Assembly (NCBI GenBank): GCA_041596515.1
Contig: JBFHIJ010000013.1
Coordinates: 20,617-84,616, forward strand
Length of the DNA stretch: 64,000 bases
From: JBFHIJ01 sp041596515
Lineage (GTDB): Bacteria; Bacteroidota; Ignavibacteria; Kapaibacteriales; UBA2268
Direction: 5' to 3'
The notes under the pieces: model-generated
What the model was told of the DNA's origin: nothing
Databases searched by the model: none
Seen by the model: the letters and a program-made list of their open reading frames with translations, nothing else
Shown here: positions 46,743 to 54,944 of the stretch, in pieces
Layout: each line of letters starts with the position of its first letter
Numbering within the stretch: the first letter of the stretch is position 1
Made by a program: the position numbers and the translations under genes

Positions 46743-46783
46743 CAGGGATTATCTTTATTTGAAAGAGGATAATCCCTGTTTTT
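46743..46783 (+). terminator. Terminator of the aminotransferase-pckA operon
   Basis: CAGGGATTATC (46743-46753) pairs perfectly with GATAATCCCTG (46768-46778), followed by five T. It abuts the converging histidine kinase gene. Confidence 0.9.
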
Positions 46784-48905
46784 ATGTTGCAAATTTTGGT
46801 AGATGAACAAAGAAAACAGTGCCAATATGTATTTGGGATTCTACTCGAATAAAACCATTCTGAAGCTCTGCAAACTCTTTGCATAAAAGTAAACCAAGAC
46901 CTGTACCTTCTTCATTATTAGTGCCTTTGGTAGAGTTACTGCTATCCAACTCAAAAAGTTTATTTATTTGCTCTTGTGTCATACCAACACCTTCATCTCT
47001 TATCGATATAATTGCAAAATTATTCTCGTCAGTTTTGTATTCAATTGTAATATTGGTATGTGCATTTGAAAATTTAATAGAATTTGAAATTAGATTTCTA
47101 ATTATAGTTGAGGTTAAATTTGGATCAATAAAAGCAGAATACTCGGGTTTAATGAGATTATAAATAGAAATATTTTTATTATTAGCCTGCGTCGTTAGAT
47201 TGTTTTTAGTATTTTCTGCTAAACGGAAAAGATTAGTTTCTTCCGGGTTACATTCTATTTTGCCACGTTGCGAGCGAGACCAGGTTAGTAGATTTTCCAT
47301 GAGCGAATATACATTAATAGAAGAGACTTTTAAAGTATCTACAAATTCTTTTCTTTCTTCTTCGCTTATTTGGTCATAATCTTCAGAGAGCATATTTGCC
47401 ATCATTTTGAAGCTGCCAATTGGATTTCTTAGGTCGTGAGCTATTATAGAAAACATTTTATCTTTGGCTATATTAGTTTCAGTAAGACTTTCCTTTGATT
47501 TCTCAAGTTCTAAATTTAGTTGCTGTAAAGTTATATTTTTTTTCTCTAATAATTTATTTGTCTTTGTTTTATATCTAAATCGTGCATAAAGTAGCACTAC
47601 AAGTATGATAACTATTGACACAGATATAAAAAGAATTATTCTTTCTTTTGCCAGCACTTCTTTGTCTTTTTCGAGTAATTGTATTTGATAATCTTTTTGT
47701 TTGATAGTTTCTTGAGCTTTGAATTGGTTTAATCTATGTTTTATATCTTGAAAATTGATTGAATCAGAAATAGCCTTAAGCTTTAATAATGGCTCAATTG
47801 CTTTTGATTTTTTACCTATCTTGTAATAATATTTATACAAAGCCTCATTCGCTTTTTGGCTTACATCAAAAAAATCATATCGACTGGCAATCGAATCTGC
47901 TATTTCATAATAAGTAATTGCTTCTTTGAATTGATCTGTTCTGAGATAGGTATGGGCAAGGTTAATGTATACTCTTGCTACTTCTATCGGCATATTAGCA
48001 TTTTGGAAGTAGTTGATTGATTTAATATATGTTTTTATAGCATCTTGAAACTTTTTTTGAGTCATATAGAGATTCCCTATTCCCTTTAAAATTAGGGCTA
48101 TATTCAAAGAATCATTATTAGATTCAAAATAATCTAAGGACTTATGATAATTGTCCTCAGAAAGTTTTATATAGTATTTTGCTGAGTCATTAAGTAAATA
48201 AGTTTCTTTGTGATTTAAAATATTTTCAATACTTTGAAAATTAGGTGAAATCTGATCCTGTGCTAATCTTAGATAAATAGCTCCGAAATTTAAAGAAATG
48301 CTTGGAAAATACTCAGTAGGTAAAGTCTCAACAACTTGTGTCAAGTGTTGTACAAGCTTATTATATTTTAAGGCTTGATATGTGTCGTCCATCTCATAAT
48401 AAAGAGAAACTAAATTAAGATAAACAGTAATGATACCTATTGAATCTTTGAGGTTTTCCTTAAGCTCTTTTGATTCAAGAATGTAGTTTATAGCCATCTT
48501 ATATTGAAGATTATTTTGGTATAGCATCCCCAAATTTCCTAGACAAACAGAAATACCAAAAGTATCTTGATTTTGTTTGTACTTTTCTAATGCAACTTGG
48601 AAATAGTATGTAGTGCTGTCAAAATCATTCAAATAGTATTTGCTGAGGGCTATATTTTTAAGACCAACTGCAATCAAAGAGTCATTTCTATATTCAACAG
48701 CTAAATTATATCCCAAATTGGCATATTTACTTCTATCTTCAGGTTTAATCCTTTCGTAAGTAGCTGCTAAGGAATATAGTATTTCTACTTTTTGTATACC
48801 TTCAGCTTGCTCGAGCATATTTTGTAAACTATCTATTTTAGATGCATTTAAATAGCCTACAGATAACAGTAAAAGCAATAAAATATATGTCCAGCAGTGC
48901 TTCAC
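46782..48905 (-). CDS. TPR-containing sensor histidine kinase
   Basis: This 707-aa protein has a signal peptide (about 1-21), a periplasmic array of about seven tetratricopeptide repeats (about 40-400), a coiled region, one membrane helix (about 420-445) and a cytoplasmic kinase core. The phospho-accepting His490 is in IIAHDLRNPIG; the ATPase domain has N-box, DEGVGMT and GTGLGLLLCKEF motifs. Such TPR kinases of Bacteroidota sense envelope or nutritional signals through protein contacts; the signal is unknown. The GTG start is supported by GGAG five bases upstream. No response regulator gene is adjacent, so it is an orphan kinase. Confidence 0.9.
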   Translation of the reverse strand: MKHCWTYILLLLLLSVGYLNASKIDSLQNMLEQAEGIQKVEILYSLAATYERIKPEDRSKYANLGYNLAVEYRNDSLIAVGLKNIALSKYYLNDFDSTTYYFQVALEKYKQNQDTFGISVCLGNLGMLYQNNLQYKMAINYILESKELKENLKDSIGIITVYLNLVSLYYEMDDTYQALKYNKLVQHLTQVVETLPTEYFPSISLNFGAIYLRLAQDQISPNFQSIENILNHKETYLLNDSAKYYIKLSEDNYHKSLDYFESNNDSLNIALILKGIGNLYMTQKKFQDAIKTYIKSINYFQNANMPIEVARVYINLAHTYLRTDQFKEAITYYEIADSIASRYDFFDVSQKANEALYKYYYKIGKKSKAIEPLLKLKAISDSINFQDIKHRLNQFKAQETIKQKDYQIQLLEKDKEVLAKERIILFISVSIVIILVVLLYARFRYKTKTNKLLEKKNITLQQLNLELEKSKESLTETNIAKDKMFSIIAHDLRNPIGSFKMMANMLSEDYDQISEEERKEFVDTLKVSSINVYSLMENLLTWSRSQRGKIECNPEETNLFRLAENTKNNLTTQANNKNISIYNLIKPEYSAFIDPNLTSTIIRNLISNSIKFSNAHTNITIEYKTDENNFAIISIRDEGVGMTQEQINKLFELDSSNSTKGTNNEEGTGLGLLLCKEFAELQNGFIRVESQIHIGTVFFVHLPKFAT

Positions 48906-49086
48906 ACCATCTCCAAATTTATTAATCTAATTAAACGTCTGTGAGTCAGTATTAGTTTGTCTCTATGCATAATAGCAAACTTATAAATATTGTTTTATTT
49001 GACTAATTTTATATTGCATATCTGTGTGTAAATGGTTTATTTTGTATCTGAAATAATTGATTTAGATATACTAATATTTTAAAGAC

Positions 49087-50139
49087 ATGCGGACCTATTT
49101 GATTTTACAGAACCCTGGCCATAATCGAGTTTATTATAATAATTCAATTAACTTAGCACTTGCAGAATTAAAGCTTACTTGCTTCAGGTTTGAAAATAGA
49201 TGTGAGAATATTACCGATTACAATCTGTGCAATGTACGATACTTAAAATTTGATTATCCTCAGGCGTTAACACCATCCGATCTTTTACTGCTTTCTCGTT
49301 TATCCTTTGTTTTTACTTTATTTGAATTGACGGAAATAGAAAGCAAAGTTGCACTATTACCAATAGAAAAGAGCAACTATGAATATGTAGATAGCAAAAT
49401 AAGCTCACTGCTTAAGTATTCCGGAAAGACTAATGAACTTTTTACAAAAATGATGATCAATGTAGCTATGCTCGTAAGTGACTATCCCTCTGATTTAGCT
49501 TTCAATATGTTAGATCCTGTGGCTGGGAAAGGGACTACAATGTTTGAAGGACTAATCCTGGGACATGATGTCTACGGAGTCGAAATAGAGCAGAAGTCAG
49601 TGCATGAGGCAAATATATTTTTCAAGAAGTATCTTGAGACAGAACGCTATAAACATGATTTTGAGAAACGCCACATTGCGGGTAAAAGCAAAGCAGATGC
49701 AACATACATTCATGAGTACGAATTTGCCAGAAGCAAAGATGAATTTCAAAACGAGCAACTGCGCAAAACATTTGCCTTAGTAAATGGCAGCACAGAGCAA
49801 GTAGATCAATACTTCAAAAAGAATTCTTTTCATATTATAGTCGGCGATCTACCCTATGGTATAGCTCATGGTAATTCACGAGGCAAAAAAAATGCATCTA
49901 TCACTCGCAATCCATCAGAGTTACTTGCCCATGCTCTACCTGCATGGCACAATGTACTTAGAAAAGGTGGTTCAGTTGTAGTAGCTTGGAATTCTTATGT
50001 GGCAAGTAAAGATGACTTGACAGGAATATTTGAAGCTAGTGGGTTTACAGTGCTAAAAGAAGAACCATTTAGCTCATTTGAGCATTTAGTAGATAAATCA
50101 ATAAAAAGAGATTTAATTGTAGCAAAGAAAGAGGATTAA
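49087..50139 (+). CDS. SAM-dependent RNA methyltransferase-like protein (TRM11/UPF0020 type)
   Basis: This 350-aa protein has an N-terminal region of about 120 residues with no clear family, then a Rossmann methyltransferase domain. SAM motif I is DPVAGKGTT (near 142-150) followed by VYGVEIE, and the catalytic motif IV is DLPYG (about 255), a variant of the N/D-PPY motif of amino-methyltransferases. The pattern resembles TRM11/RlmL-type enzymes that methylate RNA bases; the substrate is not known and DNA is not excluded. No partner gene is adjacent. Confidence 0.7.
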   Translation: MRTYLILQNPGHNRVYYNNSINLALAELKLTCFRFENRCENITDYNLCNVRYLKFDYPQALTPSDLLLLSRLSFVFTLFELTEIESKVALLPIEKSNYEYVDSKISSLLKYSGKTNELFTKMMINVAMLVSDYPSDLAFNMLDPVAGKGTTMFEGLILGHDVYGVEIEQKSVHEANIFFKKYLETERYKHDFEKRHIAGKSKADATYIHEYEFARSKDEFQNEQLRKTFALVNGSTEQVDQYFKKNSFHIIVGDLPYGIAHGNSRGKKNASITRNPSELLAHALPAWHNVLRKGGSVVVAWNSYVASKDDLTGIFEASGFTVLKEEPFSSFEHLVDKSIKRDLIVAKKED

Positions 50140-50160
50140 ATCAGAAGTATAGTATATATT

Positions 50161-50197
50161 TAGAGAGAGACGCACATAAAATGGTGCGTACTCTCTA
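50161..50197. terminator. Hairpin between the methyltransferase and anti-sigma genes
   Basis: TAGAGAG (50161-50167) pairs with CTCTCTA (50191-50197) and ACGCAC (50170-50175) with GTGCGT (50184-50189), making a nearly continuous stem. Seven A follow on the plus strand; there is no U-tract after the stem on either strand, so termination activity is uncertain. Confidence 0.5.
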
Positions 50198-50263
50198 AAA
50201 AAATAATTGCCAATCGTTTTCTGAATAGAATCTATATTTTAGCAGGTATAGCTCTATAAAATA

Positions 50264-50812
50264 TTAATCTCTTACTTCCAGTACTTGTTTTAGCAAACCA
50301 TCATCTGCCATTGAAGCACCGGTAAAAATTTCAAACTCATCCGTGGAGCCGTTTGTATTTTTACCATAAGTTATATCAGGGAATGATTTCCGAGCATTTT
50401 GTATGTGTTCACCATTATCTATCTGAATGACAGGTGTATTTGCCAACTGAGTAGGATTTGACTGCTCAAACATCGGAGTTATTATAAACAAAGCTACATA
50501 GGCTGCTGCGGCACCCAGTGCAAGCCTATAAACCGGAATTTTATAATTAAACATATTACGCAAGAAATCAAAGTTCCATGATTTAGATGGAAATTTTGCA
50601 ATCAGATTCTGTCTGATTTGAGGATTTGGTTGCAAACCGGATATATCTACGGATAAAACATCTTGCATATTACTACTTAGTAAGTAAATATTATCAAACT
50701 CCTGTTCGGAAAGATACTGACTTACTATGTTTTGTTGCTCATTGGAAAGGGATTTGAAATTTCCAAATTGAGCTAAATCGAAAACGATTTCGGGGGTATT
50801 GTTTTCTAACAT
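50264..50812 (-). CDS. Putative anti-sigma factor, single-pass membrane protein
   Basis: This protein of 182 aa has an N-terminal cytoplasmic region (about 1-90), one membrane helix (about 95-114) and a periplasmic tail of about 65 residues. It lies 11 bp downstream of the ECF sigma gene with an AGGTG ribosome site. Position and topology fit an anti-sigma factor that holds the sigma factor at the membrane, but no zinc-binding HxxxCxxC anti-sigma motif or other family signature is seen, so the assignment rests on context. The ATG at 50812 is preferred over a TTG codon just before it. Confidence 0.55.
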   Translation of the reverse strand: MLENNTPEIVFDLAQFGNFKSLSNEQQNIVSQYLSEQEFDNIYLLSSNMQDVLSVDISGLQPNPQIRQNLIAKFPSKSWNFDFLRNMFNYKIPVYRLALGAAAAYVALFIITPMFEQSNPTQLANTPVIQIDNGEHIQNARKSFPDITYGKNTNGSTDEFEIFTGASMADDGLLKQVLEVRD

Positions 50813-50823
50813 CAAAACACCTG

Positions 50824-51411
50824 CTAATTTTTTAAAAGCTCTTTAAAATCCGACATATTAGTCGATAATTTTTTCAAAGTATAAAATAATCTTGACTTGA
50901 CTGTACCTTCCGGACAGCCAACCACTTCACTTATCTCTTTAAGCGACAAATCTCCCTGAAAACGTAAGGTAAAGACTTCTCTGTGTTGCTCGCTTAGCTG
51001 GCTTAGCTCTTCTTCTAATCTGTTCATAAAGATAGAATAATCAACAGAGGAAGAAGACTTCTCGCCTTCTGAACCATATATTTCCGGGTCGTCTACTTTA
51101 GAGACAATGCTTCTTACATTTTGACTTCTATATTCATTTTTACATAAATTAGTAGCAATAGTATATAGCCAAGTAGAGAATTTTTTTGTAGTATCAAATA
51201 ACTCAGGTCTGTCAATGACCTTTATAAATAAATCGTGCAGTATATCCTGCGATTTTTCTTCATCTCGATTAAGCATGCGATACAGATAAAAAAGCAACTT
51301 ACTACTGTATCTGCTATATATCTCATCAAAGGCTTGCTTTTCGCCTTTTTGGACATACGTCATCAGCTCTTCGTCGCTTAAATCTTTATATTTCTTTCTA
51401 CCCAATTGCAT
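50824..51411 (-). CDS. ECF-type RNA polymerase sigma-70 factor
   Basis: This 195-aa protein has the two-domain layout of extracytoplasmic function sigma factors: region 2 (about 15-90; AFDEIYSRYSSKLL, DILHDLF, KFSTWLYTIATNLC) that binds the -10 element, and region 4 (about 130-190; SEQHREVFTLRFQGDLSLKE, then EGTVKSRLF) that binds the -35 element. A Ser/Glu-rich linker joins them. It is followed by a putative membrane anti-sigma factor and preceded 23 bp upstream by a secreted-protein gene, so the three probably form an operon. The regulon and signal are unknown. Confidence 0.93.
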   Translation of the reverse strand: MQLGRKKYKDLSDEELMTYVQKGEKQAFDEIYSRYSSKLLFYLYRMLNRDEEKSQDILHDLFIKVIDRPELFDTTKKFSTWLYTIATNLCKNEYRSQNVRSIVSKVDDPEIYGSEGEKSSSSVDYSIFMNRLEEELSQLSEQHREVFTLRFQGDLSLKEISEVVGCPEGTVKSRLFYTLKKLSTNMSDFKELLKN

Positions 51412-51434
51412 AAAAGTCTAACCGTACCCAAGCC

Positions 51435-52604
51435 TTAGTTATCGAGAGTATTTAAAATTGAGGCTATTTCGTTTTTAAATCCGCTTCTATTTGCTATATT
51501 TAATATCATTTCTTTTAGCTTTGCCGATTGTATTCTTGACCTACTTTTGCCGTAAAGCTCATATAATTTAATCATAGGAAAAAGATAGTTATAATTAAGC
51601 TTATCTAAAACCGATTGACTTGGATCATTATGTATGCCCACTTCTAAGTAATCAGTTACGAACTTATCTTCGAACTTCTGTTTGAGCACTGCATAGTTAT
51701 GATAACTTTTTTCGCTAATTCGGAAAGCTAAACCTTCTATATATAACTTACTGTAAAAGCTTTTTAGTATAGACTTTGGCAAAGTTGCGGAAACGTAAAC
51801 AGGCTTTTGTTTAGAAGTTTTTGCAAAATGCTTAATCATTTCAGCAACATAATCATTATAACTGTCATAGTTATAAGGACCTTTTTTGAAAGGCACTATG
51901 TTTATTTCATTTGTTAATGCTGACAAATAAGATGTTTTAGATGCCAGGGATATATTAACAACTGTTACATCTGTCCTAAAGTCTTTTGCGTATTGCAGAA
52001 GCCAAATCGGATAAGTATCATTGTCACTTGCTGTAAATAGTATGGCATTAGAATCTAATGACATCAAAAGATTATAGTTATATGCCAAAATGCCCGGTGA
52101 TATATCTTGCGCATCGTACCATTTTCGTGCATAAATCGCAACTTGTCCGGTATCTCTTATAAATTCATAATAGCAGATATAGCCTTTTAGTATTTCCGTG
52201 CGCTTAGGATTTAGTTTATAAGCCTTATCTAGTACATTTTTATCAATAAAGTTTGTACCGGAGTTTAGATAGCTTATATAATAGAATTCATAAGTGCCGT
52301 CGATGTATTTTCTGGCTCTATCGACTATGTTGTTAAGCATATCGTAATTAGCGGCTTTTAGCTTAATTTCTCCATCTTGGATAAGCCTAACCATACGTTC
52401 TGCCATGTAATAGTTTTCCCATGCCTCTGCGTCGCGAGGAGAGGAGTTCAACTTACGTTGCCATAAATTGGATTGCTTTTTGAACCACTCAATGCTATGC
52501 AGCGTTTTTGTGAGCGGATATACTTTTTGCGGGCTTTCGGCTTGTAAAAAGCTGACTCCCATAAAAAGTAAAAAAGCATAAATGTATATTTTTTTTAATA
52601 TCAT
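51435..52604 (-). CDS. Secreted protein with a DUF2723 C-terminal-like module
   Basis: This protein of 389 aa has a signal peptide (about 1-22) and a largely helical body that may contain TPR-like repeats (about 40-170). Residues about 190-225 (SDNDTYPIWLLQYAKDFRTD followed by VTVVNISL) closely resemble the soluble C-terminal region of DUF2723 membrane proteins, but the multi-spanning DUF2723 domain is absent. Function unknown. The ATG at 52604 is preferred to a TTG 15 bases earlier. It lies directly upstream of the ECF sigma gene on the same strand and could be part of its signal pathway. Confidence 0.65.
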   Translation of the reverse strand: MILKKIYIYAFLLFMGVSFLQAESPQKVYPLTKTLHSIEWFKKQSNLWQRKLNSSPRDAEAWENYYMAERMVRLIQDGEIKLKAANYDMLNNIVDRARKYIDGTYEFYYISYLNSGTNFIDKNVLDKAYKLNPKRTEILKGYICYYEFIRDTGQVAIYARKWYDAQDISPGILAYNYNLLMSLDSNAILFTASDNDTYPIWLLQYAKDFRTDVTVVNISLASKTSYLSALTNEINIVPFKKGPYNYDSYNDYVAEMIKHFAKTSKQKPVYVSATLPKSILKSFYSKLYIEGLAFRISEKSYHNYAVLKQKFEDKFVTDYLEVGIHNDPSQSVLDKLNYNYLFPMIKLYELYGKSRSRIQSAKLKEMILNIANRSGFKNEIASILNTLDN

Positions 52605-52675
52605 ATCTTTCAAAAGCAATGTCTCAAATCTTGCTTACTTATACATCGCATTCTGAAGATGGTTCAAAGTAATTT

Positions 52676-54562
52676 TTAAAGAGGAAGATTTATAATAAAA
52701 GATGTACCAATGCCTTGGGTTGAAGTTACAGAAACGTCGCCGCCGTGCTCTGAGATTACCTGATACACTATGCTTAGTCCTAAGCCGGTGCCATTAGGCT
52801 TAGTAGAAAAGTATATATTAAATATTTTATTCAAATGCTCTTCTGGGATTCCCTCGCCTGTATCCTGTATTAATATTTGGAGTTTATTATTTGTAGACTT
52901 ACAGTTTATGGTCAGTTTGCCTCCATTGTCCATTGCGTCAATTGCATTGTTACAAAGGTTTAGTATTGCCTGAGTAATTTTATCTTTATCCAGCTCCATG
53001 TGTTGATTGCAAAGCTCTGTTTCAATGTGAATATTTTTCTTTTCACAAAGTGGAGAAACTAAGGAAATTATATTGTTCAAAACATCAGCAATATCATTAG
53101 GGTGTTTACTAATTGGGTTGGGCTTCGCAAAATCAAGAAATTGTTTGATAATTTGATTTACTCTGCTAATTTCATTTTGCACAGTTCTTGTCAGTTGTAA
53201 GTATTCTTCCTTGTCTTCCTGTGGCAAGAACTCAAGTTCAAAGCGTTGGGCTATAATATTAACTGCGCTTAGCGGATTACGTATTTCGTGTGCAACACCG
53301 GCAGCCAAATGCCCCATAGCTATCATTTTATCTTTTTGTCTTAGCTTTTCTTTTAGAGCCCTAATATCAGACAAGTCTTTGATTATAAGAATTATATTGT
53401 CTGTTTCATTTTGGTATTCTAAAAATGATATGCTATAGACAATGTCTTTTTCAGTGCCGCCGGAACTTAACTTAATTTCGTTGATGGAGCTTTTTACTGA
53501 AGTAACTTCGATACTCTTTATACCAAAGTCATCTTTAGGAAAAACTTTGTCATAAGATTCGCCGATGCAGTTGTTGTCTTGAATGGAAAGAAGAGTTTTT
53601 GCAGCATTGTTAAAAAAGCGGAAAGTATAGTCTTTGTTTATGACTATAACGGCATCTGTGATGTTGCTCATTATCATATCAAGATTGTGCTGGAGCATGT
53701 CGTGTTTTTCTTCGAGACTTAGCATCCTTCGCTTACTTACAATAAAGTTGATAAGAATAAACCCTGTAATAAACATACCGATAGCAATTAACACAGTCCT
53801 GTTTACAGATCTGGAATAAATATCCATAGATTTTTTAGTGTCGAGGGCTAAGCGGATTAAGTATTTACCCTGTATAGTGTTTGTCGCAATTATAGATTCT
53901 ATAATATCCTTTCTTTCAAACGAGGTCTCTCTAAAGTAGAATTTATTATCAAACCAAGCTGTTGAAAGTAAGTTGTCATGAGAAATGCGACTTAGTTCTA
54001 AGATGTTTTCAGATGCAGCTACAATGCCGATCGTATCCTGCAAAACGCAGTAAACTATGTCTTCGTTTTCAGATAAGTCATGCATGATTTTTCCTATGCC
54101 GACGTTTCTTCTATATTCCAATAGACGTGATCGCTTTATACCAAAGTTAATAATCTGCTTGCCGGTGTTGAATATATGCCATTGGAGATTGTCATCATAT
54201 TCATCTGCTATCCATATAGAGTCCGGCAAAGATGCAGTCTCGTCAGTAATAAATAAACTATCAATACCATATTCTTCCAACCGATGCGTAGCTATATTAT
54301 TGTTATTTTGGATTAGTGATTTAAGTGCGTTTAGTCTATAGTATAGATTTTCTTCACTTTGAACCGAAGCGCTAAGTGATAAGTTAACACTATTAGAAAT
54401 AGTATAAATCAGTGATTTTGCTTCACCGACTACCGTTTGCTTAAGGTCTTCTTTAGTTTGAGATATTTCTATATAAGAAAAGAGCAACACAAACAGCCCT
54501 AGCAGTGCATTGCCCAAAATCAACCACGGAAGTGGAATTATATTTTTACTTTGCTTCTTCAA
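52676..54562 (-). CDS. Membrane PAS-domain sensor histidine kinase
   Basis: This protein of about 628 aa has two membrane helices (near the N-terminus and about 255-275) enclosing a periplasmic sensor of roughly 220 residues, a PAS domain (about 290-395), a HisKA domain with phospho-accepting His in VAHEIRNPLS and an HATPase domain with DTGEGIP and GTGLGLSIVYQ. The layout resembles NtrB/AtoS-type kinases. No ATG is available: TTG at 54562 gives a 17-bp overlap with the preceding gene; a TTG at 54622 would extend into that gene's conserved C-terminal coding region. No response regulator is adjacent. Confidence 0.85.
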   Translation of the reverse strand: MKKQSKNIIPLPWLILGNALLGLFVLLFSYIEISQTKEDLKQTVVGEAKSLIYTISNSVNLSLSASVQSEENLYYRLNALKSLIQNNNNIATHRLEEYGIDSLFITDETASLPDSIWIADEYDDNLQWHIFNTGKQIINFGIKRSRLLEYRRNVGIGKIMHDLSENEDIVYCVLQDTIGIVAASENILELSRISHDNLLSTAWFDNKFYFRETSFERKDIIESIIATNTIQGKYLIRLALDTKKSMDIYSRSVNRTVLIAIGMFITGFILINFIVSKRRMLSLEEKHDMLQHNLDMIMSNITDAVIVINKDYTFRFFNNAAKTLLSIQDNNCIGESYDKVFPKDDFGIKSIEVTSVKSSINEIKLSSGGTEKDIVYSISFLEYQNETDNIILIIKDLSDIRALKEKLRQKDKMIAMGHLAAGVAHEIRNPLSAVNIIAQRFELEFLPQEDKEEYLQLTRTVQNEISRVNQIIKQFLDFAKPNPISKHPNDIADVLNNIISLVSPLCEKKNIHIETELCNQHMELDKDKITQAILNLCNNAIDAMDNGGKLTINCKSTNNKLQILIQDTGEGIPEEHLNKIFNIYFSTKPNGTGLGLSIVYQVISEHGGDVSVTSTQGIGTSFIINLPL

Positions 54563-54890
54563 TCCATTTTTTCCAAGTGTCCGGTTCGTTGCCGCATGTG
54601 GCTTTGCCGTTATATCTGACAATAGGTGTTTTAAGTAACAAAGGATCTTCTAAAAGCTCAGTTTCTAAGTCGTAAGTCATAAATTCAAGATTCCTTTTTT
54701 TGTACTGCTTGCCTTCCTTATCAATTAAATCTTCAAGCTGCACAAATCTTCTTACATTATTAAGTTCACCTTTGCTCATAGCCTTTTGTGTCAAGTCTAC
54801 CAAATGAATCTGGATTTTTCTTTCTTTGAAAAATCGCTCTGCCTTAGCTGTGTCTTTGCACTTTTTAGTGCCGAATATCTGTACTTGCAT
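54546..54890 (-). CDS. ArsC/Spx-family thioredoxin-fold protein
   Basis: This 114-aa protein has the ArsC/Spx fold: MQVQIFGTKKCKDTAKAE carries the single catalytic-type Cys (GTKKC), and LLLKTPIVRYNGKATCG contains the conserved cis-Pro region. Only one Cys occupies the active site, as in YffB/Spx-like members, so it may be a glutathione- or thiol-linked reductase or a transcriptional regulator; arsenate reduction is not certain. AGGGAAAA precedes the ATG. It lies between the hydrolase-type RSH gene (54 bp upstream) and the PAS kinase (overlapping), on one strand. Confidence 0.8.
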   Translation of the reverse strand: MQVQIFGTKKCKDTAKAERFFKERKIQIHLVDLTQKAMSKGELNNVRRFVQLEDLIDKEGKQYKKRNLEFMTYDLETELLEDPLLLKTPIVRYNGKATCGNEPDTWKKWIEEAK

Positions 54891-54944
54891 TTTTCCCTAA
54901 ATTATAAAATATATGAAACTAAATATTTGAATAAAAAACTACCG

